DNA of 64,000 nt. It comes from Nocardia sp. BMG111209. Its GTDB lineage: Bacteria; Actinomycetota; Actinomycetes; Mycobacteriales; Mycobacteriaceae. How positions within the stretch are numbered: the stretch's first letter is position 1; each line of letters begins with the position of its first letter. Shown here one piece after another: positions 8,411-17,723 of this stretch. The stretch is from NCBI RefSeq assembly GCF_000381925.1, contig NZ_KB907307.1:3534001-3598000 (forward strand), written 5' to 3'. The position numbers were made by a program, and so were the translations under genes. Below the pieces are notes generated by a model. The model was not told where the DNA came from. It was given only the letters and a program-made list of their open reading frames with translations, and made no database searches.

Positions 8411-10762
8411 TCAGTCGCCGGGCCCCCGACGGGCAGGCTCGCGACCTGGCGGCTGCTGCGGCCGCGGCCCGGCGGAAATCGGCGGGATCGGCCGCGAAAC
8501 CGGATCCGCCCCGAGCCGTAGCGTCGCACCGTGGTGGACGACGGTCAGCGCCTCCCCGTCGAGCAGCCGGTAGGTGGCGTCGTCCGCCCGGATGTCCACC
8601 TCGAGCCGGCGGTCCAGGAAGCGCAGTCGCAGGCACAGCCGGGTGAGGTCCGACGGCAGCCGGGGTGCGAAGGACAGCTGCCCGGAGCGCACCCGCATAC
8701 CGCCGAGTCCGGAGACCAGCGCCACCCAGGTCCCGGCCAGCGAGGCGATGTGCACGCCGTCGCGGGTGTTGTGCTCGAGGTCGTTCAGATCCATCAGCGC
8801 GGCCTCGCCGAGGTAGTCGTAGGCCAGTTCCACCTGGCCCACCTCGGCGGCGAGCACGGCCTGGGTGCACGCGGACAGGGACGAGTCCCGCACGGTCAGC
8901 GCCTCGTAGTAGGCGAAGTTGCGGACCTTCTGTTCGGCGGTGAAGGCGTCCGGGCAGGCATGCATCGCCAGTACCAGATCCGCCTGTTTGACCACCTGTT
9001 TGCGATACAGCTCGAAATACGGATAGTGCAGCAGCAGTGGATAGTCCGCGGCCGTGGTGGCCGCGAAATCCCATACCGCGTGCTCGGTGAAACCCTCGTT
9101 CGCCGGATGCACGCCGAGCCGCTCGTCGAACGGGATGTACACGGCCGCAGCGGCATCCCGCCACTGCGCCACCTCCTCGACACCGACCTCCAGATCCCGG
9201 GCACGATCCGGATGCCGTACCGCCAGATCCGCCGCCGCGTTCAGGTTCTGCCGCGCAAGGAGATTCGTGTACACGTTGTTGTCGGCCACCGCGCTGTACT
9301 CGTCCGGACCGGTCACCCCGTCGATGCGGAACCGGCCCCGGACGTCGTGGTGGCCGAGATCGCGCCACAGCCGCGCGGTCGCGACCAGCAGCGGAATCGC
9401 GGTCTCCCGCTCGAACTCCCGGTCGCCGGTGGCCTCCAGATACCGCACCACCGCATGCGCGATATCGGCGTTGATGTGGAAGGCCGCGGTGCCGGCCGGC
9501 CAGTACGCGGAGCATTCCTGCCCGGAGATGGTGCGCCACGGGAACGCCGCGCCACGGCGGCCGAGTTGCGCGGCGCGCCGCTGCGCCGACGGCAGGGTGC
9601 GGTGCCGCCAGCGCAGCACGTCGGCGGCCGCAGCCGGAGAGGTGTAGGTGAGCACGGGCAACACGAACATCTCGGTGTCCCAGAAGGTGTGCCCGTCGTA
9701 ACCGGGACCGGTCAGGCCCTTCGCCGGGATCGGCCGGCATTCCCCGCGCGCACCGGCCTGCAGCACGTGGAACAGCGCGAACCGCACCGCCTGCTGCACC
9801 TCGGCGTCGCCCTCCACCTCGACGTCGGCGCCGGACCAGAACTCGTCGAGATACTCCCGCTGTTCGCGCAGCAGCCCGTCCCAGCCGGTGGTGGCGGCCG
9901 CGCTGAGCGCGCCGACCACCTGATCGTGCACCGCGGGCCGGGATCGGCGCGCGGACCAGCCGTAGCCGAGGTACTTCACCAGGGTGAGGCGCTCACCCGG
10001 GGCGATCCGGGCGGTCACGGTGACGCGGGCGACGTCGCCGGCGCCGTCGGTCTCCAGGTGCACCTCGCCGGGCCCGGTCACCTCGTGCCGCATCCCGGCG
10101 CCCACCCGCAATTGGCTGCCCTTGGTCACGTGCACCAGCACCGCGCCGTCCGGGGCGGAGGCGTTCTCCTCGACCAGCAGCGGCGATTCCAGGATCGCGG
10201 CGGTGCGCGGATCGCCACCGCCACCGGGTATCGATTCGTTGGCGACCAGTTCCGACTGCACGACCAGCCGGACGGTCCGGTCCAGCGCTTCCACCTCGTA
10301 GCGGATCGCCACGATCGCGCGCTGGGTGAACGACACCAGCCGCTCCGATCGCACCCGCACCGCGTTACCGGCCGGCGAACACCATTCCAGTTGCCGGGTC
10401 AGCGTGCCGGTGCGCAGGTCGAGGGTCCGCTCGTGGCTGCGCAGGGTGCCGTATCGGACGTCCAGCGGCTCGTCGTCGACGAGCAGGCGGATCAGTTTGC
10501 CGTTGGTGACGTTGACGATCGTCTCGCCGGATTCCGGATAGCCGTACCCGGCCTCGGCGTACGGCAGCGGCCGCAACTCGTGCACCGAATTCAGGTAGGT
10601 GCCCGGAATACCGTGCGGCTCACCCTCGTCCAGGTTGCCGCGCACCCCGATATGACCGTTGGACAGCGCGAACAGGGATTCGGTGCGGGCCAGCGCGTCC
10701 AGGTCCAGCGCGGTCTCGTGCACCGCCCACGGGCGCACCTCGAACGCCGGGTGCGTGATCAT
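8411..10762 (-). CDS. glycoside hydrolase family 65 protein (disaccharide phosphorylase type)
   Basis: A 783-residue GH65 enzyme; the family phosphorolyses or hydrolyses alpha-linked disaccharides such as maltose, trehalose or kojibiose. The N-terminal beta-sandwich begins RTESLFALSNGHIGVRGNLDEGEP. The (alpha/alpha)6 barrel carries GHTFWDTEMFVLP, the FPWRTISGQECS substrate loop, and GVTGPDEYS near residue 486, whose Glu is the expected general acid. It overlaps the upstream HAD gene by 4 bp. That pairing is the Rv3400-Rv3401 arrangement of M. tuberculosis and suggests phosphorolysis to beta-glucose 1-phosphate followed by mutase conversion. Substrate cannot be assigned from sequence. Confidence 0.9.
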   Translation of the reverse strand: MITHPAFEVRPWAVHETALDLDALARTESLFALSNGHIGVRGNLDEGEPHGIPGTYLNSVHELRPLPYAEAGYGYPESGETIVNVTNGKLIRLLVDDEPLDVRYGTLRSHERTLDLRTGTLTRQLEWCSPAGNAVRVRSERLVSFTQRAIVAIRYEVEALDRTVRLVVQSELVANESIPGGGGDPRTAAILESPLLVEENASAPDGAVLVHVTKGSQLRVGAGMRHEVTGPGEVHLETDGAGDVARVTVTARIAPGERLTLVKYLGYGWSARRSRPAVHDQVVGALSAAATTGWDGLLREQREYLDEFWSGADVEVEGDAEVQQAVRFALFHVLQAGARGECRPIPAKGLTGPGYDGHTFWDTEMFVLPVLTYTSPAAAADVLRWRHRTLPSAQRRAAQLGRRGAAFPWRTISGQECSAYWPAGTAAFHINADIAHAVVRYLEATGDREFERETAIPLLVATARLWRDLGHHDVRGRFRIDGVTGPDEYSAVADNNVYTNLLARQNLNAAADLAVRHPDRARDLEVGVEEVAQWRDAAAAVYIPFDERLGVHPANEGFTEHAVWDFAATTAADYPLLLHYPYFELYRKQVVKQADLVLAMHACPDAFTAEQKVRNFAYYEALTVRDSSLSACTQAVLAAEVGQVELAYDYLGEAALMDLNDLEHNTRDGVHIASLAGTWVALVSGLGGMRVRSGQLSFAPRLPSDLTRLCLRLRFLDRRLEVDIRADDATYRLLDGEALTVVHHGATLRLGADPVSRPIPPISAGPRPQQPPGREPARRGPGD

Positions 10763-11505
10763 CGGCGGTCCAGCAGTTCGGCGAGATCGGCCACGACCAC
10801 GTCGGCGCCGTGCGCGCGCAACTGGTCGGCGTGCCCGACCCGATCGACGCCGACGACCAGCCCGAATCCGCCCGCATGCCCGGCCTCGACCCCCGCGGTC
10901 GCGTCCTCGAACACCGCGCAGGCGGCGGCCGGAAGGTGCACCGCGGCGGCCCCCGCCAGAAACATGTCCGGGGCGGGCTTACCGGGCAGATGATCGTGCG
11001 CCGCGGTCGTGCCGTCCACCCGCGCGTCGAACATTCCCGTGATGCCGGCCGCGTCGAGCACCTGCCGGGTGTGCTCGCTGGAGGAGACCACCGCGCATTT
11101 CAGCCCGGCCTCGCGCACCGCGCGCAGGTATCGCAGCGATCCGTCGTAGACGGCCACGCCGTCCTGCTTCAACTTCGCGAGCACCAGATCGTTCTTGCGA
11201 TTGCTCAGGCCGTGCACCGTCCACGTTCCGGGTGGATCGTCGGCGGCGCCGTCGGGCAGGTCGATCCCGCGAGAATGGAGGAAGGCGCGTGCGCCGTCCA
11301 GCCGCGGCTTCCCGTCCACGTACTCGTTGTAGTCGGCCACGGGATCGAAGGCGCGAAAGTCGTTGCCCTGCTTGGCCGACCGATCGCGAAGAAACTCGTC
11401 GAACATCTGTTGCCATGCCGCTGTGTGCACATCGGCGGTCCGGGTCAGCACACCGTCCATATCGAACAGGCAGCCGCGGATCGCCTCGGTAAGTCCGAGA
11501 ACCAC
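10759..11505 (-). CDS. HAD-superfamily hydrolase, beta-phosphoglucomutase type
   Basis: The 248-residue protein carries HAD motif I (FDMDGVLTRTADVH), a helical cap containing HSRGIDLPDG, motif II (VVSSSEHT), a motif III lysine in LPGKPAPDMF, and motif IV (VFEDATAGVEAG). The DxDG(V/T) form and the PAPDMFL/EDAxAG pair are those of beta-phosphoglucomutases. It would convert beta-glucose 1-phosphate to glucose 6-phosphate, matching the product of the GH65 phosphorylase whose start it overlaps (ATGA type). The two genes are almost certainly translationally coupled. A trehalose-phosphatase-like role is the main alternative. Confidence 0.87.
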   Translation of the reverse strand: MVLGLTEAIRGCLFDMDGVLTRTADVHTAAWQQMFDEFLRDRSAKQGNDFRAFDPVADYNEYVDGKPRLDGARAFLHSRGIDLPDGAADDPPGTWTVHGLSNRKNDLVLAKLKQDGVAVYDGSLRYLRAVREAGLKCAVVSSSEHTRQVLDAAGITGMFDARVDGTTAAHDHLPGKPAPDMFLAGAAAVHLPAAACAVFEDATAGVEAGHAGGFGLVVGVDRVGHADQLRAHGADVVVADLAELLDRR

Positions 11506-11645
11506 AGTGCGGGTCTACCCGTTCCCGGCCCGCGCACACCTGCGGCGGACCCGAATCCGCCACCGGGACCGAGACTTACGACACACCGGCGGCCGGTATC
11601 ACCCTCGTACACGAAAGCTGTTGCACCCGAAGGTATTCGAAAGCC

Positions 11646-12002
11646 TCAATCGGAGAAGACACTGCTGCCGATGGCCAGATAGGCCAGGGTGAGCACCAGC
11701 AGGAACCAGCCCGCCCCCTGCCAGATCGGCCAGGTCCGGTGCTCCCGCCACACCCGATAGGTGGCGACGAACGCTCCCACCGTGCCGAGCAGCAGCACGA
11801 GACCGGGGCCGCCGAGTATCGCCGCGCGGGAGGCGGTGTCGCAGTAGGTCACCGACGCACCCGCACAGGCCTCGCGCCTGCTCGCCCAGATCTGGATCAC
11901 GACCAGTACCAGCGCCGCGACCACCACGACCCCGATCGTGTAGCGCGCCGCCCGGCGGAACATCCCGGGATCGTGCCAGCGCTTCTCGACATCGCTCACC
12001 AC
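11646..12002 (-). CDS. small integral membrane protein, unknown
   Basis: A 118-residue protein with three predicted membrane helices (ARYTIGVVVVAALVLVVIQIWA; AAILGGPGLVLLLGTVGAFVA; GAGWFLLVLTLAYLAIG) and an extracytoplasmic loop with two Cys (EACAGASVTYC). GTG 12002 was chosen because GAGGAGG lies 8 nt upstream; GTG 11999 is equally in frame. It lies between the DUF2567 gene (69 bp) and the HAD gene. I do not recognise the family. Confidence 0.7.
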   Translation of the reverse strand: MVSDVEKRWHDPGMFRRAARYTIGVVVVAALVLVVIQIWASRREACAGASVTYCDTASRAAILGGPGLVLLLGTVGAFVATYRVWREHRTWPIWQGAGWFLLVLTLAYLAIGSSVFSD

Positions 12003-12071
12003 GCCGATCACCTCCTCGTCGATCACGACGGCCGGGCCTTCGCCGCGACGGGACCGGGCCCGTTGTCGACG

Positions 12072-12758
12072 TTACGAGCGCGGATCGGCGCTGTCGACCG
12101 GCCGTGTGCCCGTGGCGGTCGCCGCCCGGTAGGGGCCGTAGCTGATGTCCGAGAGATAGGGCGGCTCGCCGGGCAGGCCGGCCCCGCGTCCGGTGTGCAG
12201 ATCCTCGGCGGTGCTCAGCGCGGCGAGGATCAGCACCGCGAGCGAGGCGATCAGCGGCTGCACCACCAGCGCCGGGCCCGCGTGCAGCAACGGCCAGGTG
12301 ATGCCGAACAGTTTCCCGGAGCCGCCCTCGACGGTGGGGGCCACGTCGACGATCGTGCGCAATATGGGGTTCGCGGGCCGGGGATGCAGCAGGCGCGCGA
12401 CCTGCTCGCCGGCCCACACCATGACGCCCGTGCCGATCAGCGAGCCGACCAGCACGGCGGCCTCCAGCAACGGGCCGCGGCTGCGCCGGGCCAGCCGCCA
12501 CGCCCCGACCGCGGACAGCAGGCCCACCGCGGCGGCCAGCGCCACGAATACGGCCATGGCGTCGAACCGATGGACGCTCTCGCCGGTCAGCGCGACGCCG
12601 TGGGCCGGGTCGACGACCAGCACCTTCTCGGTCGGCGCGAGCAGACCCCAGGCGATTCCGGCGATCGCGGAGAACGCGACGACCCCGACGGCCACCCGGA
12701 CGGCGACCCGCAGTTCGTCCCGGACCTTCGATCCCGCGGCGGCGCTGCGGCCGGCCAT
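12072..12758 (-). CDS. DUF2567 family membrane protein
   Basis: A 228-residue membrane protein with about four helices, resembling the Rv1591-type (DUF2567) protein that follows bioB and bsaP in mycobacteria. After a charged N-terminus come helices around residues 15-38, 63-88 and 94-118, a long outside loop (HPRPANPILRTIVDVAPTVEG), a fourth helix and a cytoplasmic tail ending LSDISYGPYRAAT. The ATG at 12758 shares its A with the bsaP stop (TGATG), so the two genes are translationally coupled. The position in the biotin unit suggests a biotin-linked role, but no function is established to my knowledge. Confidence 0.8.
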   Translation of the reverse strand: MAGRSAAAGSKVRDELRVAVRVAVGVVAFSAIAGIAWGLLAPTEKVLVVDPAHGVALTGESVHRFDAMAVFVALAAAVGLLSAVGAWRLARRSRGPLLEAAVLVGSLIGTGVMVWAGEQVARLLHPRPANPILRTIVDVAPTVEGGSGKLFGITWPLLHAGPALVVQPLIASLAVLILAALSTAEDLHTGRGAGLPGEPPYLSDISYGPYRAATATGTRPVDSADPRS

Positions 12759-12997
12759 CAGCGTTCCAGGCTCTTCGAGTCGATCCGCCCGTGCCGGGAG
12801 CAGTTCGCCCACCAGCCGTCGGGGCTCACCTGGACCACCATGCGCCGGGCGCACTGCGCGCAGTAGCGCGGCGGTTCCAGGCCGAGGGCCGCGGCGGGGG
12901 GTAACGGATCGGACGCTCCGGGCGTCACCGGCGCACCCGTGTACGGGTTGTAGCGCGTCGCCGGTACGTCGGCATCGTGCAGCGTATCCGCATCCAT
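12758..12997 (-). CDS. bsaP: biotin synthase auxiliary protein BsaP
   Basis: A 79-residue protein with Cys46-x2-Cys49 and Cys66 ([12 protein letters not shown] ... WWANCSRHG). It resembles Rv1590 of M. tuberculosis, an auxiliary protein reported to be required for BioB activity in mycobacteria, probably through iron-sulfur chemistry. The ATG at 12997 is preferred because the conserved part ([10 protein letters not shown]) starts soon after it and a GAGGTGG lies upstream; an in-frame TTG at 13048 is less likely. It follows bioB by 88 bp and overlaps the DUF2567 gene. Confidence 0.85.
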   Translation of the reverse strand: MDADTLHDADVPATRYNPYTGAPVTPGASDPLPPAAALGLEPPRYCAQCARRMVVQVSPDGWWANCSRHGRIDSKSLER

Positions 12998-13085
12998 GTC
13001 TACGACCACCTCACTGATTCGCACAGCTGTGCCGGCTGGTTGCGACAATACCCGAACGGCCGGATGCCCCCGGGCAGCGTCGGCG

Positions 13086-14105
13086 TCACAGGGTTTCGTT
13101 GAGCGCCTTGATCGGCATCTTCAGATTCGCCAGCAGATCGATATCCGATTCGGCGGGCCGGCCCAGCGTCGTCAGGTAGTTGCCGACGATGACGGCGTTG
13201 ATGCCGCCGAGGATGCCCTGCTCCGCACCGAGGTCGCCGAGGGTGATCTCGCGGCCGCCGGCGAAACGCAGGATCGTGCGCGGCAGGGCCAGCCGGAACG
13301 CGGCCACCGCCTTCAGCGCCTCCGACGCGGGCAGCACCTCCAGATCGCCGAACGGCGTGCCCGGCCGCGGGTTGAGGAAGTTCAGCGGCACCTCGTCGGG
13401 CTCCAATTCCGCCAGCTGCGTGGCGAATTCGGCCCGCTGCTCCAGCGTCTCCCCCATGCCGAGGATGCCACCGCAGCACACCTCCATCCCGGCGTCCCGG
13501 ACCATGCGCAGGGTGTCCCAGCGCTCCTCCCAGCTGTGCGTGGTGACCACGTTCGGGAAGTGCGACTTGGCGGTCTCGAGGTTGTGGTTGTAGCGGTGCA
13601 CGCCCATCGCGGCGAGCCGGTCGACCTGGTCCTGGTTCAGCATGCCCAGCGAGCAGGCGACCTGGATGTCGACCTCGTTGCGGATGGCCTCGACCCCGGC
13701 GGCGACCTGTGCCATCAGCCGCTCGTCGGGCCCGCGCACGGCCGCGACGATGCAGAATTCGGTGGCGCCGGTCTTCGCGGTCTGCCTGGCGGCCTCGACC
13801 AGGCTCGGGATGTCCAGCCACGCGGCGCGCACCGGCGACTGGAACAGGCCGGACTGCGAGCAGAAATGGCAGTCCTCGGGGCAGCCGCCGGTCTTCAGCG
13901 AGATGATGCCCTCGACCTCGACCTCGGGACCGCACCACTTCATCCGTACCTCGTGGGCGAGGGCGAGCAGCTCCTCCAGCCGGTCGTCACCGAGCCGCAG
14001 CACCTCGAGGGTCTGCTCGCGGGTGAGCCCGACGCCCTGCTCGAGCACCTGCTCGCGCGCGGTGGCGAGGATGTCGACTGCGGTCCTGACGGGTGCGTGG
14101 GTCAT
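13086..14105 (-). CDS. bioB: biotin synthase
   Basis: A radical SAM enzyme that inserts sulfur into dethiobiotin to give biotin, the last biotin step. The 339-residue protein has the radical-SAM triad C75-PED-C79-HF-C82, the [12 protein letters not shown] stretch, GGILGMGE, and the C-terminal FAGGREITL motif whose Arg contacts the auxiliary [2Fe-2S] cluster in BioB. The ATG at 14105 gives the usual family length; a start 12 codons upstream is possible. Two identical BioQ-type palindromes lie just upstream, between it and bioQ. bsaP follows, so the enzyme and its auxiliary protein are coexpressed. Confidence 0.96.
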   Translation of the reverse strand: MTHAPVRTAVDILATAREQVLEQGVGLTREQTLEVLRLGDDRLEELLALAHEVRMKWCGPEVEVEGIISLKTGGCPEDCHFCSQSGLFQSPVRAAWLDIPSLVEAARQTAKTGATEFCIVAAVRGPDERLMAQVAAGVEAIRNEVDIQVACSLGMLNQDQVDRLAAMGVHRYNHNLETAKSHFPNVVTTHSWEERWDTLRMVRDAGMEVCCGGILGMGETLEQRAEFATQLAELEPDEVPLNFLNPRPGTPFGDLEVLPASEALKAVAAFRLALPRTILRFAGGREITLGDLGAEQGILGGINAVIVGNYLTTLGRPAESDIDLLANLKMPIKALNETL

Positions 14106-14143
14106 GCGCGTGAATCCCTTCGTCCGGCCGGGGGCCTGCAACT

Positions 14144-14156
14144 TGAACGGCGTTCA
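14144..14156. promoter_or_regulatory. BioQ-type operator 1 (bioB/bioQ)
   Basis: Perfect inverted repeat TGAAC-GGC-GTTCA between bioB and bioQ. An identical copy starts 20 bp away (two helical turns). The same arm pair occurs before bioF and bioA, which is the basis for reading it as the operator of the adjacent TetR protein. Confidence 0.85.
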
Positions 14157-14163
14157 GGATTGT

Positions 14164-14176
14164 TGAACGGCGTTCA
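14164..14176. promoter_or_regulatory. BioQ-type operator 2 (bioB/bioQ)
   Basis: Second perfect TGAAC-GGC-GTTCA, 20 bp from the first and about 48 bp upstream of the bioQ start. With two face-aligned sites in a divergent promoter, one or both genes are probably repressed by BioQ, including itself. Confidence 0.85.
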
Positions 14177-14223
14177 GGTTAAGGTAGGGAACCAAGTGGA
14201 GTCAACCGGGACAAGGAGTGGCA

Positions 14224-14817
14224 GTGGCGAGTGTGCAACTGCATCGCGCGGACGTGATCGACGGGGCCGTCGCCATTCTCGATCACTACGGCCTGGCCGA
14301 CCTCACCATGCGCCGCCTGGCGACCTCGCTGAACGTCCAGCCCGGCGCGCTGTACTGGCATTTCGCGAACAAGCAGGCCCTGCTCGGCGCGGTGGCCGAC
14401 CGCATCCTGGAGCCGATGGAACGGCCGCTGGAATCCGGCGACTGGACCGCGCAACTGGGCGTGCTCGCACACCGGCTGCGCGAATGCCTGCTCGCCTATC
14501 GCGACGGCGCCGAACTGGTCTCGTCCACCTACGCCTCCCGCCTCACCACCAGCAAGGGCCGGGAACGCATGGCCGGCAACCTGATCCGCGCCGGAATGAC
14601 CCGCGAGGAGGCCGACCTCGCCGCCTACACGCTGTTGTACTACGTCCTCGGCGAGGTGGTGGACGAACAGTCCCGGATGCAGATGGACTCCGCCGGCGCG
14701 CTACCCGACGAATCGTCGCCGCTGTACGAGAACACCACCGCCACCGAACGTTTCGACTTCGGCCTGCAACTGTTCCTCGGCGGCGTGCGCCACCTGCTGG
14801 GCACCCGGGTGCGCTGA
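14224..14817 (+). CDS. bioQ: TetR-family biotin regulator BioQ
   Basis: The 197-residue protein has an N-terminal TetR helix-turn-helix (LTMRRLATSLNVQPGALYWHFANKQALL) and a helical ligand domain. It is divergent from bioB with two TGAAC-N3-GTTCA operators between them; BioQ is the known TetR repressor of biotin genes in corynebacteria and mycobacteria and binds this type of site. GTG 14224 was chosen because AAGGAG lies about six bases upstream; GTG 14218 is too close to it. The tail-to-tail neighbour is an alpha/beta hydrolase. Confidence 0.87.
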   Translation: MASVQLHRADVIDGAVAILDHYGLADLTMRRLATSLNVQPGALYWHFANKQALLGAVADRILEPMERPLESGDWTAQLGVLAHRLRECLLAYRDGAELVSSTYASRLTTSKGRERMAGNLIRAGMTREEADLAAYTLLYYVLGEVVDEQSRMQMDSAGALPDESSPLYENTTATERFDFGLQLFLGGVRHLLGTRVR

Positions 14818-14829
14818 ACCGGCCGGGGG

Positions 14830-15981
14830 TCACCGGCGCTGCGGCAACGCGAGCTCCTCGCTCTGCACCAGCCGCACGAACGGCACGATCTGCTGCTCGA
14901 TCACCGCGTTGTACTCCCCCGGTTGCTGAATCGGATTGGCGTGCCCGGTACTACGGGTGAGCACCACCTGCAGGGTGCCGCCGGGACCGCCCACGGTATC
15001 GATCAGCACCCGATGGGTGTATTCGTCGTCCACGATCGGATCGCGGTCGGGATTGTGCGGCCGGATGAAAACGATGGCGGGCCTGGGCTTGTCGTCGACC
15101 CGCCGCGACAGCGCACCGAGATCACCCACCGCGCCGCCCGCCACGATCGCCTCGAACTGCGATTCGATCAGCCCGTTGCTGGCGACATCGGAATTGAACA
15201 GCTTCTGCCACAACACATCCGCCAGCGTCCGCGCGAACCGCGGTGACCTGATCCCCGGCGGCTCGGTCGTGTAATCGACGTAATCCTCACGCCGGGAATA
15301 CATCTCGGCCAGCAGCCGCAGCGCGCGACTCTCCCGCGCCCCCGGAACCCACCCGATCCAGCGCAGCAACTCCTCCCCCTGATTACGACTCTCGGGCCGG
15401 ACGGCGTCGAGATTCACCGGAGTACAGTCCAGCACGACGGCACTGAGCCGCTTCGTACTCCCGGTGTACAGGTGCCGCCCGATCTCCAGCGCGATCACCC
15501 CGCCCATGCTGTGCCCGACCAGCACCACATTGTCGACGTGCGCCGCATCGGTGACCTTGACGATCAGATCCCCGATCACCTTCGTGTCGATACCGGTGTT
15601 GTCGTACCGCACCGCCCACACCGACCCCAGCTGAGCCAACGTAGGCAACGCACGCGCCGTACCACCGGACTCCAGCGCGCCGAGCCCGACCAGATCGAAG
15701 ACCGCGGTATTGCGGACCTGCGGATTCGCCGCCGGCGTGACCGGCAGCACCGCCGGTTCGGTGCGAGCCAGCCGGGCCCGTTCCGGAGCAACGTCCCCCG
15801 CACTGTACTGCGCACAGACGAATCCCAGCAGCAACGGAATCAGCAACGCGCGCAACAACACCCGGCGTGTACGCCCCCACCGGACCCACCCGTGCCCGAG
15901 CCGGGTCTCGGCCAGCCGGGCCCGCCGCCGCGCATCGTCGTAATCCGCGACGCTGGTAGGTGGCCACTGGTCGGAAAGCAC
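14830..15981 (-). CDS. membrane-anchored alpha/beta hydrolase
   Basis: A 383-residue protein with a cytoplasmic N-terminus, one hydrophobic anchor near residues 41-60 (VLLRALLIPLLLGFVCAQYSAG) and an extracytoplasmic alpha/beta-hydrolase domain. The nucleophile elbow is GHSMGG near residue 157. A late His (STGHANPI) is a plausible catalytic base, and one of several Asp after the core would complete the triad. The active site should face the envelope, so a lipid or ester substrate is likely but unproven. It is not biotin-specific by sequence, although a carboxylesterase acting on pimeloyl esters cannot be excluded given its place in the biotin region. Confidence 0.75.
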   Translation of the reverse strand: MLSDQWPPTSVADYDDARRRARLAETRLGHGWVRWGRTRRVLLRALLIPLLLGFVCAQYSAGDVAPERARLARTEPAVLPVTPAANPQVRNTAVFDLVGLGALESGGTARALPTLAQLGSVWAVRYDNTGIDTKVIGDLIVKVTDAAHVDNVVLVGHSMGGVIALEIGRHLYTGSTKRLSAVVLDCTPVNLDAVRPESRNQGEELLRWIGWVPGARESRALRLLAEMYSRREDYVDYTTEPPGIRSPRFARTLADVLWQKLFNSDVASNGLIESQFEAIVAGGAVGDLGALSRRVDDKPRPAIVFIRPHNPDRDPIVDDEYTHRVLIDTVGGPGGTLQVVLTRSTGHANPIQQPGEYNAVIEQQIVPFVRLVQSEELALPQRR

Positions 15982-16981
15982 CCCATCCAGGGTAGGACGT
16001 CCCCACCCACCACCCGGCGATTCTCACGGTCACCACGGCCAGTTCCGGTACCCTGACCACCCGCCACGAACCGACCTCCCGGCACTGCGACCGTCCCGCA
16101 CCGGACTATCGCCCTTCCGCCCCCACCGGCATCGTTCGCCCCGACCGGCAACGAACCACGCACACCGGTACGCCGCCGGGGCCACTACCGCGACCGGGAC
16201 GAGTCCGCACCGGATGCCGTGGGCAGGTGACGAGTTCGATACGCATCGGCACTGCGATGAGAGATTCGCCACGCGGATGCCACTGCCGCGTTCCGGCATG
16301 GGTGGCACGAGTGCGCGAATCACACCGGTACACCATTGATGCCTCAGAAAACCGGCGCGCCCCCGAACCCCAGCAAGCGCACCGAAGCGGTACCGGCAGC
16401 ACAGCGAAAGCTCCGCAGCGGCACCAAAGCCCGGCACCGGCGCAGAAGTCCGGCAGCCTCACCGGAGTCCAGCAGCGCGGAAGCTCGGCAGTGGCACCAC
16501 AGCTCGGCACCGGCGCCGAGACCGGCAGCAGCCTCCGCCCCAGAGTCCAGAAGCACCACGGAAGCTCGACACTGGCTCCCCTGCTTCGGCACCGGCGCTG
16601 AAGTCCGGCAGCCCCCGGAGTGCAGCAAGGGTGCGGAAACTCAGCAGCGCCGCGGAAGCCTGGCAGGACCGCCGAAACCCGGCAGCGGCGCGGAAGCCCG
16701 GTAGCGGCACCAAAATCCGACAGCCCCCTCAGCCCGGCATCACAGCGAGGCCCGGCACCTGGCAGCGCGCCGACGCCCAGCAGCGGCGTGGAGCCCGGCA
16801 GCGCCCCTCAGCCCGGCATCACAGCGAGGCTCGGCACCACCACGGAAGCCCCGCGGGGTCGCCGACACCCAGCAGCGGCGTGGAAACCCGGCAGCGCCCT
16901 CGGGGTCCGGCAGCGGCGAGGTTCATGACCACCGGCCTTCCGGACTTCACGGCGACCGGCATTCCCAACCCATCACAACAC
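15982..16981. repeat. 1-kb non-coding spacer with degenerate GGAAGCCCGGCAGCGGC repeats
   Basis: No credible gene is present; reading frames here have no recognisable protein features and abnormal composition. From about 16340 to 16925 the sequence is a decayed array of ~20-bp units around (C/G)GGAAGCCCGGCAGCGGC. Within it a 27-bp block is exactly duplicated (16725-16751 and 16804-16830), and a ~36-bp block is nearly duplicated (about 16770-16805 and 16862-16898). The part 15982-16335 is unique sequence in which I see nothing. Confidence 0.6.
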
Positions 16982-17662
16982 TCAGCCCAGATACGCTGCG
17001 GCCCAATCGGTTCGGAACCAGGTCGGAGCGGTGGCGGCGAATCGGGCCGGATCCCAGCGGCCGGCGCCCTCGGGCACCTCGCCGACCAGGTCGACGCCGG
17101 TCACGGCAGGCAGGTCTGTGCGGTTACATTCGGCGGCGAGATCGGGTGTGGCGGGCCAGGATCCGATCACCAGGCCCGCGCAGCGCAGGCCCGCGGCGCT
17201 GAGCGCGCGAACCGTGAGCTCACTGTGGTTGAGCGTGCCCAATCCGGCGGCGGCGACAACCAGGACCGGCGCGTCGAGCTTCGCGGCCAATTCGAGCAGC
17301 GTGAACTCACCGAGCCGAACCAGCAGGCCACCCGCACCTTCCACCAGGGTGAGGTCGGCGTCGGCGAGTCCGTCGATCGCGGACACCGTCTCACCGAGGG
17401 TCAGCAGCGGCTGCCCGGCGCGGCGGGCCGCGGTGTCTGGTGCGAGCGGGTCGGGATACCGGGCCGGTTCGACGGTCCGGGTCACGCCGGACAGCCGCCG
17501 AACCTCGGCCAGATCACCGGGTTCACCAGGGGCGATGCCGGTTTGAGCGGGTTTGCACACCGCGACCGTGCGTCCGGCCGCCAGAGCCGTCGCGGCCAGT
17601 GCGGCGGTCACAATGGTCTTGCCGACATCGGTCGAGGTACCGGTGACGATCAAAGTGCTCAT
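16982..17662 (-). CDS. bioD: dethiobiotin synthetase
   Basis: An ATP-dependent carboxylase that closes the ureido ring of 7,8-diaminopelargonate to give dethiobiotin. The 226-residue protein has the P-loop GTSTDVGKT (residues 8-16), the KPAQTG substrate motif, and [11 protein letters not shown] near residue 113, all hallmarks of BioD. The ATG at 17662 is preceded by AGGAGG seven bases upstream. It is last in bioA-bioF-bioD order, 61 bp after bioF. Downstream is the repeat-rich spacer. Confidence 0.95.
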   Translation of the reverse strand: MSTLIVTGTSTDVGKTIVTAALAATALAAGRTVAVCKPAQTGIAPGEPGDLAEVRRLSGVTRTVEPARYPDPLAPDTAARRAGQPLLTLGETVSAIDGLADADLTLVEGAGGLLVRLGEFTLLELAAKLDAPVLVVAAAGLGTLNHSELTVRALSAAGLRCAGLVIGSWPATPDLAAECNRTDLPAVTGVDLVGEVPEGAGRWDPARFAATAPTWFRTDWAAAYLG

Positions 17663-17723
17663 GCTGCGCCTCCTCGTGCAGAGCGAGCCTCGTTGTGCCG
17701 CACCGCAATCGACTCGGGCCGGC

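Noticed and set aside
8531..10993. 820-residue plus-strand frame opposite the GH65 gene
   Set aside because: The minus strand shows full GH65 motifs; this frame is compositional shadow.
16336..16704. 122-residue plus frame (and several minus frames) in the bioD upstream spacer
   Set aside because: Sequence is degenerate GC repeat; frames lack start context and recognisable protein features.
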